DNA from: Mangrovimonas cancribranchiae
Lineage (GTDB): Bacteria; Bacteroidota; Bacteroidia; Flavobacteriales; Flavobacteriaceae
Assembly: GCF_037126245.1 (NCBI RefSeq)
Contig: NZ_CP136925.1
Location: 2,186,001-2,250,000 of the forward strand
Length of the DNA stretch: 64,000 nt
Direction: 5' to 3'
Positions 43,732 through 53,743 of this stretch are shown one piece after another (the stretch's first letter is position 1; every line of letters starts with the position of its first letter). A program made the translations under genes and the position numbers. The notes under the pieces are model-generated. The model had not been told where the DNA came from, made no database searches, and saw only the letters and a program-made list of their open reading frames with translations.

Positions 43732-46700
43732 CTATTTATTCACTATTACTTTTAAATCTATATTCCCGACTTCTTTAAGGTAGTTTTCAGTTACTCCGAG
43801 TAATGTCATAATACTTTCCGATACGCTCTGTTTGGACAAACTTGGTTGCACGATAAAAACCTCAAAATTCATTGGTTTTTTATTCTTGGCAATAGTCAAT
43901 AGTCTTTCCAAATCATCTGAACTTCCTTTTTCAATTCTACTTCTTTCTTCTCCAGTTCTGACTTTAGTTTTTCTTTTTAGCAGATGTTCAAAAAATTCTG
44001 TTCCTTTTTTATGTTTCCAATGAATGGATTTTTGTGCTTGACCACAAACTTCATAAAAGTTGTCTATCCTTGTGTTTATGTTACCGTCTTTTGCAAATTT
44101 CAGATGATAGAACTGGACATCGATTCTCTTATCAAATTCTTTTATCGTTATTACATCTGCAATTTCTCCTGAATAGTCATCATCATATACTATATCATAA
44201 TCTTCTGCAATAAGTTTTTGGATTGTAGCATATTGTATTGAATCGGTTCGCAAAGGAACTACTCCTTGCGCTTCTTTACTTAAATCAACATTTGACCAAT
44301 CCCAAGCGATTAAATTCTCTGTTGGATATGGTAAAATTATTTGTTTTAATTCAACATATTCATTGCCTTCTAATCTTGAGCCATCAGCAAACCAAACTAT
44401 TGGTGGATTAGCATTTAAATATTCAGTCAAGTCAAACTTCTTGGTTCCGATTAATATTTCTCCGTTATTGACAGAAGTTTTTACAATTCTAAAATTTGCT
44501 ATTTGATTTTCTTCAATTGTTTCTATAAATAGCTCTTTTTTAAATTGAATAGAATTTGAAGGTGTTTTAATTTCAAATGTTATTTCTCCATTGGCATTTG
44601 CATTCGTTAGCCCAATTGAGCAATTCGTCAAACTGAATTCTTGGTTATCGATAACAAACGAAACTCTTGATTCAGAATTATCGTAAAAATTATCATCCCA
44701 ATCTATATGAGTAGGATAAATTTTTGGAATATCACTTATAATTTGGGGAATCAAGGTTTCTTTTAAAACTTGGTTAGGGTCGATTGATTCATCTATTAAT
44801 TTTTTTCCAAGTTTGTTACACCATTTAATGAAACCTCTTAAATCATTTCTTAAATAACTCCAAATACGACCTTTGTAAGAACAACCTAAAGTTATTTTAT
44901 CTCCTTCATCGTAACCTGAACCAAATACAAACGCCTTTTGTCCTCTTTGCTGTTCTGCAATTGACAATGCTTCTTCTATATCTGTTCCAACTCTCATAGT
45001 AAATCGAATTTTTCGATTTAAAAATTCCTTTAAACCAACATTTTGAAGTGAAACTCTTTTTACATCGTAAAAACTTTTGAAAACATTTAATTGGTTAATC
45101 ATTAAAGCTTTGTCATACAGAACAGCATTAGCTAAATCTTTATAGAGACTTGATTTATCTGAACTATGAATAAACAATAGATTGCTCTCTGTATCATAAT
45201 AAAGAACTGTTAATTGCCAATTTAGACCAAATACCTCTTTATAGTTTACCCATTCAACTTCGCTTTTACCAGCTGTAATCAAAACCAAAGTTTTAGCTGT
45301 TTCATTATAGTCCGAAAACTTATATTCTAAATCATCATATCCTTTGATTCCTTTTTTAAATTTCTTTAAATCGTAAGTGTCATCTACAACAATATCTTGG
45401 TCATCTTTATCAAAATTGTTTTTATAAACTACTGTACTTAATGCAAACCGAATGTTCTGGAAAGGAATTTTTGAGCTTTCTAAATATTGGAATCCATCTA
45501 TAAATTCATTAAAATCTATCTGCTCTTCAATTTCATCAGAACTCAATGTTGATAATAATGAGTTCCAGTCTGAATCTTGTGCGTAAAGTTCACTTAACTC
45601 ATTTTCAACGTTTGAATCTGCTAAATTGGCAATAAAAGTAGCATTGCCAAGTTCATCATCGTGCGATGTCCTTGTAAATCTACCAGCAAATTGAAGTGTA
45701 ATTGGTAAGCTCTTTCTAATATCGTGAAATGCTGCTATTTTGAGTTGTGGTAAATCAAAACCTTCTCCCAGCATATTTACAGCAACAATAATTTTATGTT
45801 CACAATTAACAATTGACTCTAAAATTGCTTTTTTATTCGCAATTGAAGAATGAACCATTATAGGATTTAAATCCTCAAATTCTTCATAAATTTCAAATAT
45901 TTCTTTTGCTCTGGTTTTGTTTTCACATCGAGCCATTAATATATGATTGTAACCAGAAGCAATATCTTCTCTTAATTTCTCAACTGCTTTTTCTGCGATT
46001 ATTTTATCTCCTTTTTTGAAGTCATACTCTCTAATTGGTAGAAAACTAATAGGCTTAAAATATCCTTGTTCTTGTGCTTTTTTTAGTGAAAAGTTAAATA
46101 TTATTTTACCGTCAACTCTTTTTCTATCGTTACGGAAAGGTGTCGCTGTAAATTGTAAAATTTTTGATTCCTTGAAAAATAGCCTTACTCTGTTCCAAGA
46201 ACGAGCTTCTGAATGATGTGCTTCATCTATAAATAAATGAGAAAAGTTTTCTGAAAGTAATACGAGTAGCTCATTTGAATTTTTTGAGAGAATACTCATT
46301 GTAGTAACAACAACATTGCATTCGTTAATAAACTCCAACAGTTCATCTGATTCCGTGAAATTTTGCTGTAAAATTCCAACTCTTGGATTTAAGGCATTTT
46401 CATTTACGATTCCAAATTTCTTAAGTAATCCTAAAGTATAAAATTTGTTGAATATTTGAGTTCTTAAGGCATCAGAAGGAACGGTGATAATTATCTTTTC
46501 GCACCTATTAGCTATTAGGGTTGTAAGCATAGTTTCAGTTTTACCTGTTCCTGTAGGCATAACAACTGTACCTATTTCATCTGAAATTTTTAAGTGGCTT
46601 AAAATTGAATATAAAGCAGCAATTTGTGGTTCTCTTAAACCATTTATTCCTTCTGGCAAGTCTTCTTCAATAAAAGAGAAATTTCCTTTCCAAGATTCAA

Positions 46701-47016
46701 TTATTTCATCTGTCGTGTATTCTTTAATTTTAGGATGTTTAATCCATTTTTTGAATCTTATCTCATTATTTTCTAATCTTTCTTCAGTTGTTTTTTTATT
46801 AGTTAATAGAACGTAATCAAAACCTTCAGGCATTGTGTCTGGATTGCTACACAAACAATATTGAATTCCATTATTTTCAATAATCGTATAGCTTCTATGC
46901 GAAGAGACAAAGTTGTATTCTAATTTTGAACTAGGTTCTAATAGTTGTTTGGCAATATTTTTAGTCCTAACTTTCTGCCAATATATTTTCTTTAATTCGG
47001 GAAGTTTTAATTTCAT
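43732..47016 (-). CDS. Superfamily 2 helicase fused to a nuclease-like domain
   Basis: 1094 residues. Walker A is VVMPTGTGKTE (about 150-158), the DEAH box is LFIDEAHHSEA near 265, followed by FTATPFRNDR, and the second RecA domain has ILMARCENK, VNMLGEGFDLP and FAGRFTRT. The middle has no clear domain. Near residues 985-1040 comes SGEIADVITI, then IDVQFYHLKFAKDG and YEVCGQAQKS, a pattern I associate with PD-(D/E)xK-type nucleases fused to such helicases. It follows the Hachiman-like genes by about 120 bases on the same strand, and is likely a defence gene or an added part of that system. Confidence 0.7.
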   Translation of the reverse strand: MKLKLPELKKIYWQKVRTKNIAKQLLEPSSKLEYNFVSSHRSYTIIENNGIQYCLCSNPDTMPEGFDYVLLTNKKTTEERLENNEIRFKKWIKHPKIKEYTTDEIIESWKGNFSFIEEDLPEGINGLREPQIAALYSILSHLKISDEIGTVVMPTGTGKTETMLTTLIANRCEKIIITVPSDALRTQIFNKFYTLGLLKKFGIVNENALNPRVGILQQNFTESDELLEFINECNVVVTTMSILSKNSNELLVLLSENFSHLFIDEAHHSEARSWNRVRLFFKESKILQFTATPFRNDRKRVDGKIIFNFSLKKAQEQGYFKPISFLPIREYDFKKGDKIIAEKAVEKLREDIASGYNHILMARCENKTRAKEIFEIYEEFEDLNPIMVHSSIANKKAILESIVNCEHKIIVAVNMLGEGFDLPQLKIAAFHDIRKSLPITLQFAGRFTRTSHDDELGNATFIANLADSNVENELSELYAQDSDWNSLLSTLSSDEIEEQIDFNEFIDGFQYLESSKIPFQNIRFALSTVVYKNNFDKDDQDIVVDDTYDLKKFKKGIKGYDDLEYKFSDYNETAKTLVLITAGKSEVEWVNYKEVFGLNWQLTVLYYDTESNLLFIHSSDKSSLYKDLANAVLYDKALMINQLNVFKSFYDVKRVSLQNVGLKEFLNRKIRFTMRVGTDIEEALSIAEQQRGQKAFVFGSGYDEGDKITLGCSYKGRIWSYLRNDLRGFIKWCNKLGKKLIDESIDPNQVLKETLIPQIISDIPKIYPTHIDWDDNFYDNSESRVSFVIDNQEFSLTNCSIGLTNANANGEITFEIKTPSNSIQFKKELFIETIEENQIANFRIVKTSVNNGEILIGTKKFDLTEYLNANPPIVWFADGSRLEGNEYVELKQIILPYPTENLIAWDWSNVDLSKEAQGVVPLRTDSIQYATIQKLIAEDYDIVYDDDYSGEIADVITIKEFDKRIDVQFYHLKFAKDGNINTRIDNFYEVCGQAQKSIHWKHKKGTEFFEHLLKRKTKVRTGEERSRIEKGSSDDLERLLTIAKNKKPMNFEVFIVQPSLSKQSVSESIMTLLGVTENYLKEVGNIDLKVIVNK

Positions 47017-47133
47017 AAGTTAAATTTATATCTATAGTTTTAAAAAAAACCAAGTTTTAAAATTCGATGATTCTCAAAAACTCATAAAAACTACTCAATA
47101 AGTTAATGAACCTATATTATATATAGTAGGAAA

Positions 47134-48432
47134 TTAGATTTCTTTTTTAACACGAACTGTAATTCCAACAAAAAAATATTTTAAAATATATTGATCAAAG
47201 TTATCGATTCCCTCAATTAATGAGATTCGTTTGAAACCAATCTCATTTATTTGTGTTAAAACATCGTGTAATTTCTGTTCTTTATTATGAAAATCAATTA
47301 AACCTGCATTATGTATTTTTCTTGAAATCATTCTTGGTAAACCAAACTCCTCAAGCTGGTAAACAACTGTTGGTAGAAATGCATTTGATGCTAAAGAAAC
47401 AAAACGTGAAATGTCATAGTTTTTATCCTTTAGTATCTCTTTTTGCAAAACATTGACATCACTCAACAATGAAGTTAATTTAAAAGTAACTTTTCTTTCC
47501 AGTTTAAAAAAATCATCAATACCTATTTCGTAAGGTTCTAATTCTTTTAAAAGTTTTGGTATAGGTTTAAACCAGTTATATTTCAAAATTTTAACAAACT
47601 CTACGAATTGTGTATAACTTGCTTCCCAACCGCCTGGCTGTAAGCGAATTATTTTAAATAGCATCCTGCCCCAATTTTGAGTATTCATTGAATTTAAATA
47701 ACCTAATCCATTCCAACTTGTTGGGTCGTTTTTCATATCATAAGCGATTTTCTTAATCAATTCCGCATCACTTATTTGAAAAATATTTTGAGTCTGTAAC
47801 CTTTCAAACTCTTCTTCTCCTAAAATAGAAGCCATTTCTTCTTTGTACATTATAATTTTGGTTACTTGCTCACTCGTTAACTCTCTTGCGAACTTCTTTT
47901 CATCTAAATCGCCAAGTATCTCTTCTGGAAATGGTATATCTAGTTGCGTCTGTTCTTCTTTAGGTGGTACATCTAAAATGTAAATTTTTCCAATAAAATG
48001 TTTAAACATTCTGCCGCTACGACCCATAATATTCTTATAGGTAAAGTCGTTTAATCTTGCCCTTCCTTTTCCACTTCTATTTGCCCAAATAATTACATTT
48101 TCTGCAGAAGTATTTACACCCTCAATTATAGAGGAAGTAGATATTACATTATTTAAGCCTTCTGGTTCTTCAAATAGCTTGACTTGGATTTGACTTAAAG
48201 AACGATGAAGTCTTCCATTATGAATTCCAGTTCCTCTCTTTATTAATTTTGTAAGACTCCAGTTAAAAGAATAGTTTTTACTTAACCAAGCTGAAAATTT
48301 ATTAAGTAGTTCACGTTCTTGTTCAACATTACTTCCTATCAGCAATGTTGAAAGGCTTTCTATATTTTTATAAGTTCCCGCATAAATAAGAGATTTAGTT
48401 TGTGTTTCTTTTAGAATGTTAAGTAATTTCAA
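47134..48432 (-). CDS. hamB: HamB-like helicase, C-terminal part (split gene)
   Basis: About 430 residues holding the second RecA domain: SLIYAGTYKNIES, GIHNGRLHRSL, VISTSSIIEGVNTSAENVII and the arginine region GRSGRMFKHF. It continues the helicase at 48438, whose frame stops 6 bases before. The first codon here is TTG; upstream the frame is open through DEELKS, so the two parts look like one gene broken by a frameshift near 48440-48465. Whether both parts are made and associate is not known. Confidence 0.65.
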   Translation of the reverse strand: MKLLNILKETQTKSLIYAGTYKNIESLSTLLIGSNVEQERELLNKFSAWLSKNYSFNWSLTKLIKRGTGIHNGRLHRSLSQIQVKLFEEPEGLNNVISTSSIIEGVNTSAENVIIWANRSGKGRARLNDFTYKNIMGRSGRMFKHFIGKIYILDVPPKEEQTQLDIPFPEEILGDLDEKKFARELTSEQVTKIIMYKEEMASILGEEEFERLQTQNIFQISDAELIKKIAYDMKNDPTSWNGLGYLNSMNTQNWGRMLFKIIRLQPGGWEASYTQFVEFVKILKYNWFKPIPKLLKELEPYEIGIDDFFKLERKVTFKLTSLLSDVNVLQKEILKDKNYDISRFVSLASNAFLPTVVYQLEEFGLPRMISRKIHNAGLIDFHNKEQKLHDVLTQINEIGFKRISLIEGIDNFDQYILKYFFVGITVRVKKEI

Positions 48433-48437
48433 GCTTT

Positions 48438-49244
48438 TTAATTCTTCATCATTTTGAGTTCTTCGTGAAAATCGTGTTTTTCAAGAAAAACAGTATTGAA
48501 ATCTAGCGAAAAGAATTCCATTCCGATTGTGAAAGGATTTTCTTTTAAATGACTAATATTGGGTGCTAAAAAATAACGTTGTTTAGCAACTTTACCGAGC
48601 TTTAAAATAGCTTTTACAAGAGTAGGGGAGCGATCAGTATCAAATTTTGAACTAGCTTTATAGAATTCATCAATGATGAGAATATCTAACTGTTCTATTT
48701 TTCCAACATAATTAATAGCACGCTCCTGTGGGAATATAAATATATTTTTATCTGCAAGTTCAACTTCGGTAGTTGTAATTATTTTATATTCATGCGCAAA
48801 TTTTTTATAGAGTCTTCTTCTTGTTTCATCTGTTAGTGCTATAGTTGGAACGATAATAACAACGTTTGTTGGTTTTTTAATTGAAATGTAAGCATCAATT
48901 ACGAAGCTTTTTCCGAAACTTGTAGGTGCACTAACAGCAACATTTCTTCCCTCAATTAATTTGCTTAAAAGACTTGATTGTTCTCTATGTAGAGTTGGTA
49001 TTTCTATATCCCCAGTATCTACTTTAAATACTTCATATACAAATCTATCTTGCCAACTCGCACTATCGTAATCTATATATGGATATAAGCCAGTTTCTTT
49101 AATCAAATGATTTACTAATCCTGAATATTGAATATTATTTTGTTGATGATAGTCTAAAAGTTTGATTAGTTCATCTCTAGCTATTGATTCTTGATTATCA
49201 ATTAAATAATCATTTATTTTATGACAGGTTTCGAAAATATCCAT
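48438..49244 (-). CDS. hamB: HamB-like helicase, N-terminal part (split gene)
   Basis: 268 residues with the first RecA domain: VAVSAPTSFGKSF (Walker A, 103-113), VVIIVPTIALTDETRRRL and the DExx box LDILIIDEFYKAS near 190. The S-x-F-G-K-S Walker loop and DEFYKA are what I expect for HamB of Hachiman systems. It starts 8 bases after hamA. The frame ends in KMMKN and a TAA just before the C-terminal half. Confidence 0.7.
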   Translation of the reverse strand: MDIFETCHKINDYLIDNQESIARDELIKLLDYHQQNNIQYSGLVNHLIKETGLYPYIDYDSASWQDRFVYEVFKVDTGDIEIPTLHREQSSLLSKLIEGRNVAVSAPTSFGKSFVIDAYISIKKPTNVVIIVPTIALTDETRRRLYKKFAHEYKIITTTEVELADKNIFIFPQERAINYVGKIEQLDILIIDEFYKASSKFDTDRSPTLVKAILKLGKVAKQRYFLAPNISHLKENPFTIGMEFFSLDFNTVFLEKHDFHEELKMMKN

Positions 49245-49252
49245 ATTGTAAA

Positions 49253-50197
49253 CTAATCTTGATTCTTATAATGTTGTACATTCTGGATGAACTTATCGAC
49301 GATAGGCTTTTTCTCGGGAACAGGAAATAGTATTAGATGAAAGTGAATCTCTGAATACTTAAATATAGATTTGCTACATTTTTTTACCTGTTTTTTAAAA
49401 TACGATTCTGCTCGCTCCTTATGATATTCTATGATTTCTTTCTTGTATTTAGGAGAAAGAGAATTATTTTTCGCCGTTATCTGGCATTCATATAACATAA
49501 GAATTGGAATATGTAGTTTTGGCTTTAATTCATCAATCGAGGTTTTAGATGCTAGTAGCTTTTTTATTTGTTCCAGTAAGTCTTTTTCGTCTTTTAGTAA
49601 ATCATTCAAGTCTGAAACATTAGTAACAATGCTATTTTCCTTTTTAAGTTTATCTGATAATAAGGAGTTTTCAACAGAATTGACTATGCTATATAGTCTT
49701 TCGTCCTCGATACTATTGTAAAACTTTGCCTCCCCAAACCAAACGGTAAAGGTCTTATCATCATTTACTATTATATGGACGCTATCAGCACCTTTAGCGT
49801 TATCTTGTACATTTTGCTTATAAAAAATTTTAGGAACAACAGGTAGAGCTTTATAATGATGTTTCATAAAACCATACAATATAATTTCAGCCAGTTCACT
49901 TCCTTGTCCATCTTGATTTTTTGAAAGATCTGTTAGTCTTAATTTTTTAGCTGCTTCTGTAAGAGCAGAATGTGATTTATCAATTAGCGCCATTCTGTCC
50001 TTATAAGAAAGTGCTGTTTCTGCAATATTATCCCAAATGAAATCTTGGAATTTTCGAAATCTCCATTTGCCGTCTGCGAAGTCATTTATCAGACTTAAAA
50101 CATTTTTGTTTTCGATATGTTGAATTTCCCTCTCTGACTTTAGGTTTACAAATGAATCATCAATCAATATTTCGAAGTCAATGCTTGTTTGAGCCAC
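49253..50197 (-). CDS. hamA: HamA-like effector, DUF1837 nuclease
   Basis: 314 residues. DGQGSELAEIILYGFM (97-112) holds two Glu, KGADSVHI gives Asp138 and WFGEAKFY gives Glu156 and Lys158, together a PD-(D/E)xK nuclease site as in DUF1837/HamA. The length matches the family. It is followed 8 bases later by the HamB-like helicase. In Hachiman systems HamA is held by HamB and let loose on DNA when phage infection is sensed. The C-terminal 100 residues are basic and helical. Confidence 0.75.
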   Translation of the reverse strand: MAQTSIDFEILIDDSFVNLKSEREIQHIENKNVLSLINDFADGKWRFRKFQDFIWDNIAETALSYKDRMALIDKSHSALTEAAKKLRLTDLSKNQDGQGSELAEIILYGFMKHHYKALPVVPKIFYKQNVQDNAKGADSVHIIVNDDKTFTVWFGEAKFYNSIEDERLYSIVNSVENSLLSDKLKKENSIVTNVSDLNDLLKDEKDLLEQIKKLLASKTSIDELKPKLHIPILMLYECQITAKNNSLSPKYKKEIIEYHKERAESYFKKQVKKCSKSIFKYSEIHFHLILFPVPEKKPIVDKFIQNVQHYKNQD

Positions 50198-50258
50198 TTT
50201 TATCGGATGTATTAAATTCTTATTTAAATGATGCCTAACAATTATATGTATTCAAAGT

Positions 50259-50390
50259 TTAATCTCCTTTCTTATGTTTGTGTGGTTTTAGGGACGGTGT
50301 ATTTCCAGACGTCTTTTTATTATCCCGTTGGCGTCTATCAGGTTTCCCTGTTGATTTAGCGATTCTTTTTGGTCCTTTTTTAATTCCCAT
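50259..50390 (-). CDS. 43-residue basic protein
   Basis: MGIKKGPKRIAKSTGKPDRR, then RQRDNKK and HKHKKGD at the end. Almost every second residue is Lys or Arg. Small, possibly nucleic-acid binding. It has an ATG and a purine-rich stretch before it. No family recognised; it reads in the same direction as hamA 60 bases further on. Confidence 0.45.
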   Translation of the reverse strand: MGIKKGPKRIAKSTGKPDRRQRDNKKTSGNTPSLKPHKHKKGD

Positions 50391-50540
50391 AATAATGATG
50401 TGTTTTTTTAGTATTAATAAAAATAGGGATTTCAATAGTTTGCATTAGATAAGGAACCATATATCAAATAATAACATCAATACCATTGGAATAGTATTGA
50501 ATCAACTAATTTAAGAAATCACAATATGTTTTTGATAAGG

Positions 50541-50567
50541 AAAACCCTTATAATAAGTAAGGGTTTT
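50541..50567. terminator. Hairpin after the response regulator
   Basis: AAAACCCTTA and TAAGGGTTTT pair perfectly over 10 bp around 7 bases. T/A-rich flanks on both sides allow termination in either direction; on the minus strand it lies 27 bases after the response-regulator stop. Confidence 0.65.
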
Positions 50568-50593
50568 TAAGGTTTATTATAGGAATATATAGA

Positions 50594-51265
50594 TTAAATA
50601 AACCCTTTTTCTCTTGCAATCTTCACTAAAATTCTATCATCCTTACCTGCAATATTGAAAACTTCCTTTAATAAACGTTTTCTTCTTTCAATACCACTAA
50701 TAGACATGGATATAACATTAGGCAATTCAGACATTTTTGTTCCATTGGATAATTCATGGAGTATTAGTCTGTCTATTTTATCTAAAACAAAATCTGAAGT
50801 TATATGTTTACGAATTAATTTTCGAACAGTTTTACTGTAGTGAGGTGGTTCTTCAATAACTTCAATAATCCCTTTAATCAAATCCTTCGGCTGCATATCA
50901 TTCTTAATTAAAAACCCATCCGGATTTAAACTTTTCAATATACTGTCAATCCTATAATTATCATTATATGTTGTTAGTACAATAATTTTTGTTTTGGGAC
51001 TGATTTCCTTTATTCTTAATCCTAAATCCTCACCTGACAAGTATTTCCCATCTTTAGACTTTGGTAGTTTAATATCCAAAAAAATAATATCAAAAAAGGA
51101 TGATGGATTTTTATTAATCTGAATTAATGCATCATCGATACTCACTACTTCAGTAGTAATAAAATTATACAACCCTGTTTCCTTTTTTATTTTTGAAAGC
51201 GCATTCTTATAAGAACTGGCAATAATAGGGTGATCGTCTACAATAAGTACATTAATATCTTTCAT
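50594..51265 (-). CDS. Response regulator, NarL/LuxR-like
   Basis: 223 residues. The receiver (1-125) has VDDHP near the N-terminus, the phosphoacceptor in FFDIIFLDIKLPKS (near residue 63) and the T/K region VLTTYNDN and FLIKNDM. The C-terminal part has a helix-turn-helix with GTKMSELPNVISMSISGIERR. It overlaps the kinase stop (TAATG), so the two are a tightly coupled pair. Confidence 0.85.
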   Translation of the reverse strand: MKDINVLIVDDHPIIASSYKNALSKIKKETGLYNFITTEVVSIDDALIQINKNPSSFFDIIFLDIKLPKSKDGKYLSGEDLGLRIKEISPKTKIIVLTTYNDNYRIDSILKSLNPDGFLIKNDMQPKDLIKGIIEVIEEPPHYSKTVRKLIRKHITSDFVLDKIDRLILHELSNGTKMSELPNVISMSISGIERRKRLLKEVFNIAGKDDRILVKIAREKGFI

Positions 51266-53277
51266 TATTTCACTTTATATGGGATTTGCATAGATAGAAT
51301 AGTCCCTTTATTAGGTTTGGATTCTATAATAAACGTACCATTTAATTGATTAATTCTGGATTGCATATTCTTAAACCCTATCCCTTTACTTGATTTTTTT
51401 ATATTGAATCCTTTACCATTGTCTTGAATAATAAAATTAAGCAATCTATTGTTAAATCCTAAAGTGATTTTAACTAAACTAGCATTTGAATACTTTATTA
51501 TATTTTGTAATGCCTCTTGCAAAATACGGTAACAGTTTAATTTAATAGTATCTGATGTTTCATTCCAAATCAAAGACTCATGACAATTTATTTCATATTT
51601 AAAACCTCCTAAAAGGCTTTTATCATTAACTAAAGTAGTTAATATTGAAATATAATCGGATATTGAAAGTAAATTTTCCTTTTTTAATTCGTGCGAAATA
51701 TCTCTTATTTCTCCTTCAATATTTTGTAAACCATTAACTAAATTTTCATGTTTCATTTTTGTTTCTTCATTCCCTTCAATATCTAAAAACCCTAACTCCA
51801 TTCGTGTTCCAAATATTTTACCTAAAACACTATCGTGTAATTCCTCTGAAATTCTATATCGTTCTTTAAGCCTACCCTCTTCTTGCTTGACATGTTGCTC
51901 TAACATTAATTTGTAAATTTCCTCGTTGGCTTTTTGTTGCTCTTTTTCTAATCGCAGTTCGTTATTTTTTGTTTTTTGTAACCTCAGAAAGTATAATAAT
52001 GACAGTATAGAGATAACAGCAGTGCTAGAAATTAGGATAATATATTTTTGTAATGAGAGTTTTTCAGCTTGATGAATATACTCATCTGTCTCAAATCGAA
52101 TCCTAGCAAATTTATTTCTTAATAAACGCTCATGTTTATATAGATTTTTTGTTAGTAAAACATGTTCTGTTAAATATGAACTTGAATTTTCTTTATCTAT
52201 TTTGGAAAGCAACAACAAAGAGGCTAACACATCTCTTTTGTTCATTATTTTATTGGCCAGTTCGTTTGCTTCTCTAGAATAATCAATAGCTTTTACTGTA
52301 TCTTTTGTAAACAAGAAATATTCAGCCAAATGCAGCTTGGCAATTACAATACCTGAAAAGTTGTATAAACTATCTCTAATATGCAATGATTTCTTTAAAT
52401 GAAACTTTACTCCTGATGTATCTCTATTCAATAATCTAGTATAAGCAAGATTATCCATTAATCTCGCATATAGCTTAACATCTTGATCAAATAAATCATT
52501 ATTTTTCAGTGCTTCGCTAAAAGTCTCTATAGCTTTTTCATAATTATTTTGCTTTTGATAAGTTAGTCCCAGATTATTTAGACTTTGTTCCTTAAAAGTG
52601 CCTTTTTGTTTTACTTTTGCTAAACTTTCAATAGACCTTGTGTAATAATCAATGGCTGCCACATAATCTTCTAAATCCATATAAATACTTCCAAGAAGAT
52701 TATAAGATTTATAAAGTGATAGATTCTTATTTAATGATTTATAAATAGATATAACCTGAAATAATTTTGATTGGCTGCTTACATAATCCTTTAATCGGCT
52801 TTGAATAAATGCCATGTTATACATCATTTTAGCAGAATAGTATTTATGACCAATTAATTCATAAAAATTATTCGCTTGATAATAATGATAATATGAAGAA
52901 TCTAAAACGCCCCTTTCAGAATAGTAAGAGCCTCTATTCCAACAAGTTTCAGCAATACCAAGAGTGTCTTTTAGTTTTACGGATAAAGTATATGCTTGGT
53001 TATTTGCTTTATTAAAAAGCAACGAGTCTTGGTGTTCAAGTGCTTTATAGGCTATTTTCAATGAATTTGAATTTTTTATTGCATCATTATTCAATTTGCA
53101 ATTAATATCAAAAGCTTTTAAAAGGTTTGACTGTTCAATAAAAAACGAAATACTGTCATTCTGCTTATTAAATGATCTCGTGTTTTTTGTGTTTTCTGAA
53201 TTGCAACTAACAAAACCATTAAGCATCAAACTAAATAATAAGATTCTAACGATAAATATGTTTGAGAAAACTTTCAA
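51265..53277 (-). CDS. Sensor histidine kinase with tetratricopeptide repeats
   Basis: About 670 residues from a TTG at 53277 (LKVFSNIFIVRILLFSLML). A leader ends in GFVSC, a lipobox. Residues about 100-380 are TPR units (YYSERGVLDSSYYHYYQAN, SLNNLGLTYQKQNNYEKAIE). A single membrane segment follows (YIILISSTAVISILSLLYFL), then a coiled coil, the HisKA_3 box with SEELHDSVLGKIFG and the ATPase with NIIKYSNAS, DNGKGF and GIGFKNM. The frame is open further up to 53352, but that stretch is a terminator. It likely senses a peptide or partner outside the membrane. Confidence 0.83.
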   Translation of the reverse strand: MKVFSNIFIVRILLFSLMLNGFVSCNSENTKNTRSFNKQNDSISFFIEQSNLLKAFDINCKLNNDAIKNSNSLKIAYKALEHQDSLLFNKANNQAYTLSVKLKDTLGIAETCWNRGSYYSERGVLDSSYYHYYQANNFYELIGHKYYSAKMMYNMAFIQSRLKDYVSSQSKLFQVISIYKSLNKNLSLYKSYNLLGSIYMDLEDYVAAIDYYTRSIESLAKVKQKGTFKEQSLNNLGLTYQKQNNYEKAIETFSEALKNNDLFDQDVKLYARLMDNLAYTRLLNRDTSGVKFHLKKSLHIRDSLYNFSGIVIAKLHLAEYFLFTKDTVKAIDYSREANELANKIMNKRDVLASLLLLSKIDKENSSSYLTEHVLLTKNLYKHERLLRNKFARIRFETDEYIHQAEKLSLQKYIILISSTAVISILSLLYFLRLQKTKNNELRLEKEQQKANEEIYKLMLEQHVKQEEGRLKERYRISEELHDSVLGKIFGTRMELGFLDIEGNEETKMKHENLVNGLQNIEGEIRDISHELKKENLLSISDYISILTTLVNDKSLLGGFKYEINCHESLIWNETSDTIKLNCYRILQEALQNIIKYSNASLVKITLGFNNRLLNFIIQDNGKGFNIKKSSKGIGFKNMQSRINQLNGTFIIESKPNKGTILSMQIPYKVK

Positions 53278-53309
53278 ATATTTAATTAATGTTAAAAACA
53301 AATCTATAA

Positions 53310-53341
53310 AAAAAAGCCTTAAACAAGAGTTTAAGGCTATC
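53310..53341 (-). terminator. Terminator of the small lipoprotein gene
   Basis: On the minus strand AGCCTTAAAC pairs perfectly with GTTTAAGGCT around a 4-base loop, followed by eight T. It separates the 56-residue lipoprotein from the kinase, so read-through sets kinase level. Confidence 0.85.
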
Positions 53342-53361
53342 AATAATATCAAGTACTATAA

Positions 53362-53532
53362 TTAATCTCCATCTTCATCTCTATCATTATCAACTTCACC
53401 AGATTGATCATCTCCAGTACCATAAGTTTCAATTGTTTGATTAGGGTGGTCTCCATCAATACTACTTGGTGTGCATGAAAAAAATAAGGCAGCAAAAAAC
53501 ATTAGAACAAAAAAATTGTGTGCATTCTTCAT
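53362..53532 (-). CDS. 56-residue lipoprotein with acidic tail
   Basis: From the ATG at 53532. The leader ends in ALFFSC with the lipid cysteine at position 20. The mature part is 36 residues: TPSSIDGDHPNQTIETYGTG, then a strongly acidic end (DNDRDEDGD). A longer frame exists but has no reason to be used. It has its own terminator, lies before a kinase with a lipoprotein-type sensor and behind a LytTR regulator, so it could be a signal or a ligand for the kinase. This is inference. Confidence 0.6.
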   Translation of the reverse strand: MKNAHNFFVLMFFAALFFSCTPSSIDGDHPNQTIETYGTGDDQSGEVDNDRDEDGD

Positions 53533-53743
53533 AATAAAATATTTAGGATTAAACAATTGGTCATCCCAAGTATTAGGGTTGACCTGAAATACAGAGAGAC
53601 TTGTATACAATCTCAATGCGTTATGAAGAAGCTTCTTACTCCAAACTAAAGTAGAGTAGAAATACAGCTAATTAAAGTACTCTTAAAGAGGTTTAGTGAA
53701 ACCATCAAGTTTAAGAGTGAAAAGTATGTTTATGAGAGGAAAA

